Assembly: GCA_903840415.1 (NCBI GenBank)
Contig: CAIMFY010000083.1
Location: 1 to 64,000, forward strand
Origin: an uncultured Opitutia bacterium
GTDB lineage: Bacteria; Verrucomicrobiota; Verrucomicrobiia; Opitutales; Opitutaceae
DNA length: 64,000 bases
Reading direction: 5' to 3'
Positions within the stretch are counted from its first letter, which is position 1, and each line of letters starts with the position of its first letter. The notes beneath the pieces were generated by a model. That model was given only the letters and a program-made list of their open reading frames with translations. It made no database searches and was not told the DNA's origin. Made by a program: the position numbers and the translations under genes. Shown here one piece after another: positions 14,709 through 22,400 of this stretch.

Positions 14709-17700
14709 CCGCGGAAACGACTGCCACTGGCAGACTGTCCGCACTGACCACCATCGGCGGCGGCAAGAGCGAATAGAGCACCGGGGTCACCAGTCGCGAG
14801 AGCAGCAGCGAACTGATCAGCCCACCGATGATCACAACGGCGAGCGGCGAATAAAGTCCGCTGCCCTGCAACGCCAACGGCAAGAGCGCTCCGACCGCCG
14901 TGAGCGTCGTCAACACGACTGGCAGGAAACGAATTTCGCCCGCGCGCTCGATTGCCTCGCGCAGCGGCACGCCCTGCTCACGCAGCTGGTTTGTGAAATC
15001 CACGAGGAGGATCGAATTTTTGATCTCGATGCCGATGAGGGCCACGAAGCCGATCGCCGCCATGAACGAGAGCGAGTAGCCGGTGACCGCGAGCCCCAGA
15101 ATGCCGCCGATGAAGCCGAGCGGGATCACCGAACCCACGATGAACGTCCCGCGAAAGCTGCGGAACTCGAGCACCAGAATCGCGAGGATGCCGAAAGCCG
15201 CGATCAGGATGGCGCCGCCGAGGTTGCCAAAACTTTCGTGTCGGCTCTCGACTTCGCCGCCGAACTCCCAGCGCACGGCCGCGGGCCACGCGATTTTTTT
15301 CAATTCCTGCGCCGTCGCATCCGTCAGCTTGTCCACGTTGAAGCCGTCGCGCACGAACGCCGCCACGGCGACCGAGCGCTCCCGATTAAAGCGCTGGATA
15401 ACCGGCGGCGCCGACTCGAATTTCAACTCCGCGACCTGCGCAATCGGCACGAATTCACCCGTCGCCGCGCTCTGCACTTGAATTTTCGGCCAGTTGTCGA
15501 GGGTCGCGCGCTCGCCTCGCGGCAAAGCGACTTGAATCGCATACTGGTCGCCGTTGCTGTGCCGAAAGCGGCTCACGTCGAGACCGGCAAACGCGAGGCG
15601 CACCGCGCGATCGATCTCCGCTTCGGCCACGCCGAGCATCGACGCGACGGGTCGGTTGATTATCACGCGCAGGTCGGTGCGGCGCACGCGGAGCGGATTG
15701 TGCACGGAGTGAGTGCCATCGATCGCCCGGAGCCGCGCTTCGACCTGCGCGGCGAGCTCCGCCAGCGTGTCCAAATCCTCGGCAAACACGCGCACCACAA
15801 TCGGCGCCTCGATCGGCGGGCCGTTTTCAAATTCCTTCACCACGATGCGCGCGCCGGGAATCGCCGCGAGCTCGCGGCGCAGTCCTTCGAGCGCCGCGGG
15901 CGTCGTTTTCGGATCGTAAGATTTCAGCGCGGCAAAAATCTCCGCGATGTTTGCCTTCGCCGCCTGCGGCACTTCGTTGTAGTAAATCTGTGGGTTGAAA
16001 TTTCCGACGGTCGTGAAGTAGTTCGCGAGCTGCGGCAACTGCGCGAGCCGCGCCTCAACCTGCTGGGTGATGGCATCGGTCGCGGCGATGCTGGCGCCCT
16101 CCTCCGCCTCGATCTGAATTAAAAATTGCGGCACGCCGGCCTTCGGAAACAGCGAGAAACCGATACGCGGCACGAGCGAGAAGCTCGTCACTACAAGCAG
16201 CGCCGCTGCAGTAAGCGTCATTCCGCGGTGCTGCATGCACCAGTGAAGCAGCGGCCGGTAAGTGCGCTCGATGCCGCGCCGCAGTCCGCGCAGGAGGAAA
16301 TTTCCCTCGGTGTCCTCGTGGCCGCGCAGCCAGAGGCTCGCCAGTAGCGGAATCACGGTCAGCGAAACCACCATCGAGGCGAGCACCGTGTAAACGACCG
16401 CCAGCGGCATGCTACGAATGAACTGACCCGGTCCGCCCGGCAGCATGATGAGCGGCAGAAACGCGAAGAGCAGCGTGGCAGTCGTGCCCACCACCGCCAC
16501 GGCGATTTGCTGAGTCGCCTTGATCGCCGCCTCCACCGGGCCGTGACCAAGCCGACGGAAACGTGCGATGTTTTCCACCACCACAATCGAGTCGTCCACG
16601 AGCAACCCGAGCGCGATCACGCAGCCGACGATGCTCAATTGGTTCAGACTATAGCCGGTGTAGTAGAGCGCCGTGAGACCCATCGCCAGCGAGAGCGGGA
16701 TCGAGACCATCACCAGCACCGACGCGCGGAAGCCCAGCGGCAGCACCGTCAGCAGCACGAGTGCAAACGCGATAAGGAAATCGTCCTGCAGCCGGCCGAG
16801 CCGGTGCTCGACGTTTTTCGATTGGTCCCAGCCTATCTCGAGCCGCACATCGCCCGGCAGCGTCGGGCGAAACTTTCCGAGTTCGACGCTGAGGCGCTGG
16901 CTCAGCTCGAAAAAATTCTGCTGCGGCCGCGGCCGCACCGTCACGAAGATCGCCCGCTCCCCGTTGTAGCGGCCAAAATCTTCCTTGTCCGCCGTAGTCC
17001 ACCGCACTTCCGCCACATCTTTCAGGTGCACGACCGCGGTGCCGCTGCCGGCGACGGGCGTCATCCGCACCTCCTCGATATCCGCGTAGCTGCCGCTCGT
17101 CTTCAAGTTGAACCGGCGATCGCCGAGTTCCACGGCGCCGCCGGGGATGCTCGCGTTGTCGCCCTGAATCGCGGCGATGATCTGATTCAACGGCAGCTTG
17201 AGCTGCGACACCCGATCAAGGTCCAGCGACACGCGGACTTGCTTCTCCGGAAACGCGTGCTTGCGCACCTGCCGCACGCCGGAGACAGCTTCGAGGCGTT
17301 TGCGCAACGCCTCCGCGAGATCCTGCATCCGCGCGTAGCTGGCGTCAGGCGAGACGAGCGCGACCTGCATCACGGCGACATTGCTGGTCTCGAATTTCCG
17401 GACGTCGATATTCGCCACGCCGTCGGGGAGCGCCGCCCGCTGCACGTTCACCTGCCGCAGCACTTCGTCGTATTTTTTCTCCGGATCGGTGCCGTAGAAA
17501 AAATCGACTCCGATGACCGCGAAACCGTCTTTCACCGTCGATCGAATTTTGTCGATGTCATCGAGTTCCTTGAACGCATCCTCCAGCGGGCGCGCGACAA
17601 GTTGCTCGATGTCGGTGGCGTTGGCGCCAGGATAAGCGACGACAACTGAAAACGACGGCACCTTGAAATCCGGATCCTCGAGTCGCGGGATCGCGAGAAA

Positions 17701-17784
17701 CGAACTCACGCCCAGCGCGGCCAGACACAGGAAAACCACCAGCGTGAACTGGGAGTTCTTGACGGCGTAGTCGGTGATTTTCAT
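14701..17784 (-). CDS. RND efflux transporter, inner-membrane pump subunit
   Basis: 1027 residues, the usual length for AcrB/MexB-type pumps. After the first membrane helix, 'IPRLEDPDFKVPSFSVVVAYPGA' begins the first periplasmic loop. The TM4 proton-relay region contains 'GLLVDDSIVVVENIARF' with the paired aspartates. 'NREPxV'-like and TM10-12 segments ('IGIEIKNSILLVDF') follow. The sequence pattern fits the hydrophobe/amphiphile (HAE-1) rather than heavy-metal class. Its ATG overlaps the stop of the membrane-fusion protein gene (ATGA), forming a two-gene pump under the TetR regulator upstream. No outer-membrane factor is present locally. Confidence 0.92.
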   Translation of the reverse strand: MKITDYAVKNSQFTLVVFLCLAALGVSSFLAIPRLEDPDFKVPSFSVVVAYPGANATDIEQLVARPLEDAFKELDDIDKIRSTVKDGFAVIGVDFFYGTDPEKKYDEVLRQVNVQRAALPDGVANIDVRKFETSNVAVMQVALVSPDASYARMQDLAEALRKRLEAVSGVRQVRKHAFPEKQVRVSLDLDRVSQLKLPLNQIIAAIQGDNASIPGGAVELGDRRFNLKTSGSYADIEEVRMTPVAGSGTAVVHLKDVAEVRWTTADKEDFGRYNGERAIFVTVRPRPQQNFFELSQRLSVELGKFRPTLPGDVRLEIGWDQSKNVEHRLGRLQDDFLIAFALVLLTVLPLGFRASVLVMVSIPLSLAMGLTALYYTGYSLNQLSIVGCVIALGLLVDDSIVVVENIARFRRLGHGPVEAAIKATQQIAVAVVGTTATLLFAFLPLIMLPGGPGQFIRSMPLAVVYTVLASMVVSLTVIPLLASLWLRGHEDTEGNFLLRGLRRGIERTYRPLLHWCMQHRGMTLTAAALLVVTSFSLVPRIGFSLFPKAGVPQFLIQIEAEEGASIAATDAITQQVEARLAQLPQLANYFTTVGNFNPQIYYNEVPQAAKANIAEIFAALKSYDPKTTPAALEGLRRELAAIPGARIVVKEFENGPPIEAPIVVRVFAEDLDTLAELAAQVEARLRAIDGTHSVHNPLRVRRTDLRVIINRPVASMLGVAEAEIDRAVRLAFAGLDVSRFRHSNGDQYAIQVALPRGERATLDNWPKIQVQSAATGEFVPIAQVAELKFESAPPVIQRFNRERSVAVAAFVRDGFNVDKLTDATAQELKKIAWPAAVRWEFGGEVESRHESFGNLGGAILIAAFGILAILVLEFRSFRGTFIVGSVIPLGFIGGILGLAVTGYSLSFMAAIGFVALIGIEIKNSILLVDFTNQLREQGVPLREAIERAGEIRFLPVVLTTLTAVGALLPLALQGSGLYSPLAVVIIGGLISSLLLSRLVTPVLYSLLPPPMVVSADSLPVAVVSAVT

Positions 17785-18917
17785 CGCACCGCCGTGCCAA
17801 CCGCCACCGCTGCCGTCGCGGTCTTAACGACCGGCACCGCGATTTCCACCGGCATCCCATCGCGCAGAAATTCCGCTCCCGTCACTACGATTTGCCCCGT
17901 CCGTGACAAGGGTGTGGCCAGATAAGCGTTCGCCCCCAACAGCGCCTCCACCTGCACCTCCACCCGCCGTGCGACCAGTGAATTCGCTTCGACCACATAA
18001 AGGCTCGCTCCATCCGCCGCGCCCTCGATTAACGCGCTCGCCGCCACGATCGGCCGCGCGGCCACGGCCCGCGGATGGATCGTCACGGCGACCACAAAAC
18101 CGGACCGGGCTTCCGCCGGCGGTTCGTCCAACGTGATCTCAACTTGGGTCGTGCGCGTGGTGGGATCCGTGGCTTCGGAAATATGCGCCACGCGGCCCAG
18201 ACAACGGCCGCCCGCCGCACCCGGCAGTGCGATCTCCACCGGATCGCCGGGTCGCACGCGCTCGACGTCGCGCTCCGCCAGTCCGGCACGGGCAAGCCAG
18301 CCGTCCTCATCCGCTGCAAAACCGAGCACCGGGCGGCCAGCGGCGACAAGTTCATTCGGTTCCACCAGGCGGCGGAGCACGCGGCCGGTGGCCGGCGCGG
18401 TGATGACGGCGAAGCGCCGGTTAAACTCGGCAATGCGCATCTGCGCGCCCGCCTGATCGAGCGCCGTCCGCGCATCCTGCAGGCTCTCGATCGACACCGC
18501 GTTGCTCGCCTGCAGTTTTTCCACGCGATCAAAATTCCGCTGCGTTTTTTCCAGCGCACTGCGCGCCTGCGAAAGCTGCGCCTCGATTTCCTCGAGCCGC
18601 AACTGCGCCAGCACCTGATTTTTTTGCACAATGTCGCCCGCACGGACGAGCACCGTCTCCACCACGCCGCCCACTTTAAACGAAAGATCCGCCTCGGTCT
18701 TGCGGGCCATCACGCCGCTGACGCGCACCGGCACCGCTTCCGTGGAATACGTCACCGGCGCCACGCGCACGACGACCGGCCTCACTGCGAGACTGGTGGC
18801 CGAAACCGCCTTCGCGCAACCGGACACGGAAAACGCGCCGATGGCGGCGAAACCCAGCAGGAGCGACGCACGCCAGCGACCGGAGGTTAGTGGAGACAGG
18901 AATAAGCGGATATTCAT
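17781..18917 (-). CDS. RND periplasmic adaptor (membrane-fusion) lipoprotein
   Basis: 378 residues from the ATG at 18917 (MNIRLFLSP). The signal ends in 'FSVSGCAK', a lipobox. 'GGVVETVLVRAGDIVQKNQVLAQL' is the first half of the lipoyl domain. 'SQARSALEKTQRNFDRVEKL' starts the alpha-helical hairpin, and 'VITAPATGRVLRRLVEPNELV' completes the lipoyl domain, with beta-barrel and membrane-proximal domains following. The open frame runs further upstream to 19028 but crosses the operator palindrome. It is coupled by a four-base overlap to the pump gene and lies 135 bp downstream of the tetR-type gene. Confidence 0.9.
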   Translation of the reverse strand: MNIRLFLSPLTSGRWRASLLLGFAAIGAFSVSGCAKAVSATSLAVRPVVVRVAPVTYSTEAVPVRVSGVMARKTEADLSFKVGGVVETVLVRAGDIVQKNQVLAQLRLEEIEAQLSQARSALEKTQRNFDRVEKLQASNAVSIESLQDARTALDQAGAQMRIAEFNRRFAVITAPATGRVLRRLVEPNELVAAGRPVLGFAADEDGWLARAGLAERDVERVRPGDPVEIALPGAAGGRCLGRVAHISEATDPTTRTTQVEITLDEPPAEARSGFVVAVTIHPRAVAARPIVAASALIEGAADGASLYVVEANSLVARRVEVQVEALLGANAYLATPLSRTGQIVVTGAEFLRDGMPVEIAVPVVKTATAAVAVGTAVR

Positions 18918-19017
18918 GACGAGAAAAACGCGCCCACCACCGCCAGCCCCACCGGGTGAAGGCTGTTGGAACAGGAGGAATGCCACAGTGCGCCGCGCAT
19001 TGGCTGACACCGTGATT

Positions 19018-19040
19018 GATATTGACACTCTGTCAATATC
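19018..19040. promoter_or_regulatory. operator palindrome upstream of the RND operon
   Basis: GATATTGACA-CTC-TGTCAATATC is a perfect inverted repeat with 10-bp arms. It lies between the tetR-type gene and the adaptor gene, about 100 bp before the adaptor start. Its core TGACA-N3-TGTCA is found again at the start of the tetR-type gene, and a half-matching TGACA-CCG-TGAT lies alongside at about 19004-19015. This is most simply the binding site of the neighbouring TetR protein. Confidence 0.75.
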
Positions 19041-19052
19041 TCTCTTTATCCG

Positions 19053-19721
19053 CTAGCGTTTGGCGGCGAGTGAGCCGCGCATCAGCGCAAAGCCGTGCTC
19101 CATCATTTGCGCGGTGTTCAGCTGGAAAAACTCCTGCAACATGCACTCTTTTCGCGAGGCAATCTGGATGAGCCCGTGGGTAAAAGCCCAGATGGACACC
19201 GCCGCGGGCCGCGGATCGCCCACCGACTTTGCGATCGAACCGTCAGCGATGCCGTTGGCGAGCGCCTGCACCACCTGACCGATGCAACCCCGCCCATGCT
19301 CGTTCGCCTGCTGCTCGTTTTCCGACTCGTCATCGGGATCAAGATCCTTGGCGTGAAACTGTGAAATCAGCTCGAAATAGAGTGGTTCCTCGCGGGCAAA
19401 CGCGAAATAGGCGCGCCCCAGCGCCATGCACTGCTCAAGCCCCGTGGCGTGCGTGGCCATGACCGTCGCGAACCGCCGCTCCAAGTCCTCCAACCCCCGG
19501 CGGCAGACCGCATGAAACAGGTCTTCGCGCGTGGGAAAATAGACATAAACCAGCGACCGGCTCAACCGCGCCCGCGCCGCGATTTTGCCAAAATCCGTCT
19601 GATCCCAACCCTGCTTGGCGATGACACGCTCCGCGGCGTCCAGGATATCCTGCCGCCTCATTTCCTTTTCCTCGTCGCGTCGGGTGCGCACGGGATTATT
19701 CTTAGACACAGTGTCAGCCAT
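19053..19721 (-). CDS. TetR-family repressor of the RND operon
   Basis: Up to 222 residues. 'RRQDILDAAERVIAKQGW' then 'TDFGKIAARARLSRSLVYVYFPTREDLFHAV' is the TetR helix-turn-helix. The remaining helical domain would bind an inducer. Two starts are possible. The ATG at 19721 has no visible Shine-Dalgarno. The ATG at 19661 (MRRQDILDA) is preceded by GAGGAAAAGGAA, an excellent one, and would place the operator at 19704-19716 upstream of the coding region. I therefore suspect 19661. It heads the operon tetR-adaptor-pump and probably represses both itself and the pump. Confidence 0.88.
   Translation of the reverse strand: MADTVSKNNPVRTRRDEEKEMRRQDILDAAERVIAKQGWDQTDFGKIAARARLSRSLVYVYFPTREDLFHAVCRRGLEDLERRFATVMATHATGLEQCMALGRAYFAFAREEPLYFELISQFHAKDLDPDDESENEQQANEHGRGCIGQVVQALANGIADGSIAKSVGDPRPAAVSIWAFTHGLIQIASRKECMLQEFFQLNTAQMMEHGFALMRGSLAAKR
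19704..19716. promoter_or_regulatory. second TGACA-N3-TGTC operator at the tetR-type gene start
   Basis: On the minus strand CTGACA-CTG-TGTCTA matches the core of the perfect palindrome at 19018-19040. A TTGGCG and a TAAGAA element 17 bases apart flank it on the minus strand, and the strong Shine-Dalgarno for the ATG at 19661 lies downstream. This arrangement fits autorepression from a promoter overlapping the longer annotated start. Confidence 0.5.
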
Positions 19722-19869
19722 CGCCAAAGAAGTTGGCCGGAGTCCCGAAAAAAGCCAGCAGTTAAATAATGACAGCCGACAAGCCGCCGCATAACCGCCC
19801 CGCGTAAAAACCAATTCTTGCCTGTCATGCATCGGATGTGCGTGCTTAACGCACAACCAATTCCTCTGC

Positions 19870-20853
19870 ATGAAAACCCCCATCCGCGTCGCCGTCACCG
19901 GAGCCGCCGGCCAAATCGGCTACTCCCTCCTCTTCCGCATCGCCTCGGGTGCGATGTTCGGACCTGACCAACCGGTCATCCTTCAACTCATCGAAGCGCC
20001 GATTGAAAAGGCGCTGAAGGCGCTCGAAGGCGTCGCGATGGAGATCGACGACTGCGCGTTTCCGCTCGTGAAGGGCATTGTGCAAACTTCCGATCCCGCA
20101 GTCGGTTTCAAGGACGCCAACTGGATTCTCCTCGTCGGCGCCAAGCCCCGCGGCCCCGGCATGGAGCGCGCCGATCTCCTCAAGGACAACGGCAAGATCT
20201 TCATCGGCCAAGGCCAGATCATCGACGCCGTCGCGGCGGCCGATGCGCGCGTCGTCGTCGTCGGCAATCCTGCCAACACGAATTGCATGATCGCCGCCTC
20301 GCAGGCGAAACGCCTCCCGGCCGAGCGGTTCACCGCGATGGTCCGCCTCGATCAAAACCGCGCGCAGACGCAGCTCGCGAAAAAAGCCGGCGTCGATCTC
20401 ACGACCGTCCAAAATATTTTCATCTACGGCAACCACAGCCCGACGATGTTCCCCGCCTTCGCCCACGCCACCATCGGCGGCCAGCCGGCGACAGCGGTCA
20501 TCACCGACGCCGCGTGGTTCCAAGGCCCGTTCTGCGAAACCGTCGGCAAGCGCGGCGCCGCGATTATCGCCGCCCGTGGCGCCTCGTCAGCCGCCTCCGC
20601 CGCCAACGCCCTCGTCGATCACGTTCGCTCGCTCGTCACGCCCGGCGCGATCCACTCCGTCGCAGTGAAATCGAACGGCCTCTACGGCTTCGACGCCAAC
20701 GTCTGGGCCGGCATGCCGGTCCGCACGACGACGCCCGGCAGCTACGAAGTCATCACGACCTACGCGATGGACGATTTCGCCAAATCGAAAATCGCCACGA
20801 CGAACAAGGAACTCGCCGAAGAGCGCGCGTTCGTCGCTGAGATGATCAAGTAA
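19870..20853 (+). CDS. mdh: malate dehydrogenase
   Basis: 327 residues of the NAD-dependent cytoplasmic-type malate dehydrogenase group. '[21 protein letters not shown]' is the NAD-binding loop. '[15 protein letters not shown]' carries the substrate-binding Arg. 'VVGNPANTN' and '[14 protein letters not shown]' are family blocks (catalytic Asp and Arg), and '[11 protein letters not shown]' contains the catalytic His. It interconverts malate and oxaloacetate in the TCA cycle. A small hairpin (GTGCGT/ACGCAC) lies 13 bases before the ATG. A strong intrinsic terminator follows at 20880. Confidence 0.95.
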   Translation: MKTPIRVAVTGAAGQIGYSLLFRIASGAMFGPDQPVILQLIEAPIEKALKALEGVAMEIDDCAFPLVKGIVQTSDPAVGFKDANWILLVGAKPRGPGMERADLLKDNGKIFIGQGQIIDAVAAADARVVVVGNPANTNCMIAASQAKRLPAERFTAMVRLDQNRAQTQLAKKAGVDLTTVQNIFIYGNHSPTMFPAFAHATIGGQPATAVITDAAWFQGPFCETVGKRGAAIIAARGASSAASAANALVDHVRSLVTPGAIHSVAVKSNGLYGFDANVWAGMPVRTTTPGSYEVITTYAMDDFAKSKIATTNKELAEERAFVAEMIK

Positions 20854-20879
20854 CCGGTCGAGTTCGACAGTCTGCTTTC

Positions 20880-20908
20880 GCGGCGCCCAACTCAGGCGCC
20901 GCTTTTTT
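20880..20908 (+). terminator. intrinsic terminator of malate dehydrogenase
   Basis: A perfect 8-bp stem GCGGCGCC/GGCGCCGC with a seven-base loop is followed directly by six T residues, 27 bases after the mdh stop. Confidence 0.9.
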
Positions 20909-20915
20909 GTGTCGG

Positions 20916-21614
20916 TTAAACGATCAGCCCGCTCAGCCCCTTGCTGATCCGAAACGCCTCACGCACCGCGGCGAACTGTTCGATGAGTTCCGCCGGCCCG
21001 GCTCCGCGCGGGAAGACGATCTCCAGCGTCGCGCCTGTGCAGCGCACCACCGCATCGACACTCTCAACCGAGATCGTGCAGTCACGATAGTCCGACGGAT
21101 AAGTCACCGCCAGTCCGTCATCGCAATCCAGTTCCTCGATCGCGTCGATCACCGCCTCGACGCGCGCGCCTTTTTTCAGGGCGAACGAAATCTCGGTGAA
21201 GCGTCCCGAGAAAATTTGTGCGAAGGCCTCCGACCGCAGCAATTCGGCATTCATCACACCGCGCAGCGTCGTCGTCACGGCGTAGCGCGCCGGTTCGCGT
21301 TCTTCGAGCGCGTAGAAAAGCTCCACGGAAAAATCTTTCGCGCCGAGCATCGCCAGCGGACTCGTCACACTGAGCACGACGTCCATGCGCTTGTAATCAA
21401 GCGCGGCGCGCACGTCCTGAAAAAGTTTTTCCGCTTCGTCCGCCAGCTCACGTTCGCAGATTTTCCCGAGAAACGCATTCGTCGTCGCGTTGGCGGCATC
21501 CGGCAGCGTGTGGTGTCCCTTCTTGAAACCCGCGAGCGCCTTCACCCATCCGCTGCCCCGGCCGACAAAGCTGATGCCGGCCACAACACGGGAAGGAAGT
21601 TCATCGGGCGACAT
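20916..21614 (-). CDS. conserved-looking hypothetical protein
   Basis: 232 residues from the ATG at 21614 (MSPDELPSRVV). I do not recognise the family. The sequence is soluble-looking, balanced in charge, and has no signal peptide or membrane segment. It contains a Gly-rich N-terminal region ('AGISFVGRGSGWVKAL') and alternating hydrophobic strands ('VDAVVRCTGATLEIVF'). Codon usage resembles its neighbours, which supports a real gene. It is convergent with mdh, the mdh terminator lies between them, and it is followed upstream by a small membrane protein on the same strand. Confidence 0.6.
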   Translation of the reverse strand: MSPDELPSRVVAGISFVGRGSGWVKALAGFKKGHHTLPDAANATTNAFLGKICERELADEAEKLFQDVRAALDYKRMDVVLSVTSPLAMLGAKDFSVELFYALEEREPARYAVTTTLRGVMNAELLRSEAFAQIFSGRFTEISFALKKGARVEAVIDAIEELDCDDGLAVTYPSDYRDCTISVESVDAVVRCTGATLEIVFPRGAGPAELIEQFAAVREAFRISKGLSGLIV

Positions 21615-21668
21615 AGCCCCGACAAAAAACTCTGGCGCGGCCGAACCCGCCAGCACGAAAATCGCAGC

Positions 21669-21932
21669 TCACGCCACCGCCGGCTTTGCGCTCGCCTTCT
21701 TGAACAGCGCGACGATTCCGACGAGCGCCATGATCGGCAGCCAAATCGGCGATAACACCAGCGCCAGCAGCAGTCCCACCCCCAGTATCACCGCGGCGAG
21801 CGACAACCCCACGACCGCGACCAATGCCACGACGAGCCCAAGCGCGCAACCCAACACCAGCGTCACCGGAAGCAGCTTCACCGCGGCGATGACCGCGAGG
21901 ACGACCAGTAGGATTTTCAGAAAGGTCTTCAT
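21669..21932 (-). CDS. small membrane protein, function unknown
   Basis: 87 residues from the ATG at 21932 (MKTFLKILLVV). Almost the entire chain is hydrophobic, sufficient for three transmembrane helices, and it ends in a short basic tail 'LFKKASAKPAVA'. Nothing in it points to a catalytic role. It is transcribed divergently from the mutT-like gene. The longer frame upstream of the ATG is Arg/Gly-rich shadow translation of mutT and was discarded. Confidence 0.6.
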   Translation of the reverse strand: MKTFLKILLVVLAVIAAVKLLPVTLVLGCALGLVVALVAVVGLSLAAVILGVGLLLALVLSPIWLPIMALVGIVALFKKASAKPAVA

Positions 21933-22001
21933 GCTCCAAAAACACCACTGGACGCGAAAAGTTGCAGCCCGAGCGGTTTCAGGTGTTTCGTGTATTTCGT
22001 G

Positions 22002-22400
22002 GTGAATAAAACTCCGATTCCCGTCGTCGCCGCCGTCATCGAAGACGCCGCCAGCCGCGTGCTCGTCGCCCAGCGCCCCGAGCACAAACACCTCGCGCTC
22101 AAGTGGGAGTTCCCCGGCGGTAAAGTGGAGTCCGGCGAATCGCCCGAAGTCGCCCTCACCCGCGAACTGCGCGAGGAACTCGGCGTCGAAATCGAAATCG
22201 TCCGCGCCCTTCCACGCTTCACCCACGATTACGGCGACGTGATCATTGCGATGATTCCGTTTGTGTGCCGACTCGCGCCCACGAGCGCCCCGCCCCACCC
22301 GCACGAACACCTCGCCGTGCGCTGGATCGCGCCGGCCGCCCTCGACTCGCTGGATCTCGCCGCCGCCGATTGGCCGGTGGTGCAAAGTTACCGCGCCTAA
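22002..22400 (+). CDS. mutT: MutT-like Nudix hydrolase (8-oxo-dGTP diphosphatase)
   Basis: About 132 residues. The Nudix box reads 'GGKVESGESPEVALTRELREELGVE' in overlapping parts, with the G-x5-E-x7-RE-x2-EE catalytic pattern intact around residues 33-56. 'VAQRPEHKHLALKWEFPGG' precedes it as in MutT. It cleanses oxidised nucleotides. Both possible starts are GTG: 22002 (MNKTPIPVV), which I prefer, or 21990, which would add four residues encoded by a 'GTGTTTCGTGTATTTCGTG' motif. Its stop overlaps the convergent acyl-CoA dehydrogenase stop by four bases. Confidence 0.88.
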   Translation: MNKTPIPVVAAVIEDAASRVLVAQRPEHKHLALKWEFPGGKVESGESPEVALTRELREELGVEIEIVRALPRFTHDYGDVIIAMIPFVCRLAPTSAPPHPHEHLAVRWIAPAALDSLDLAAADWPVVQSYRA

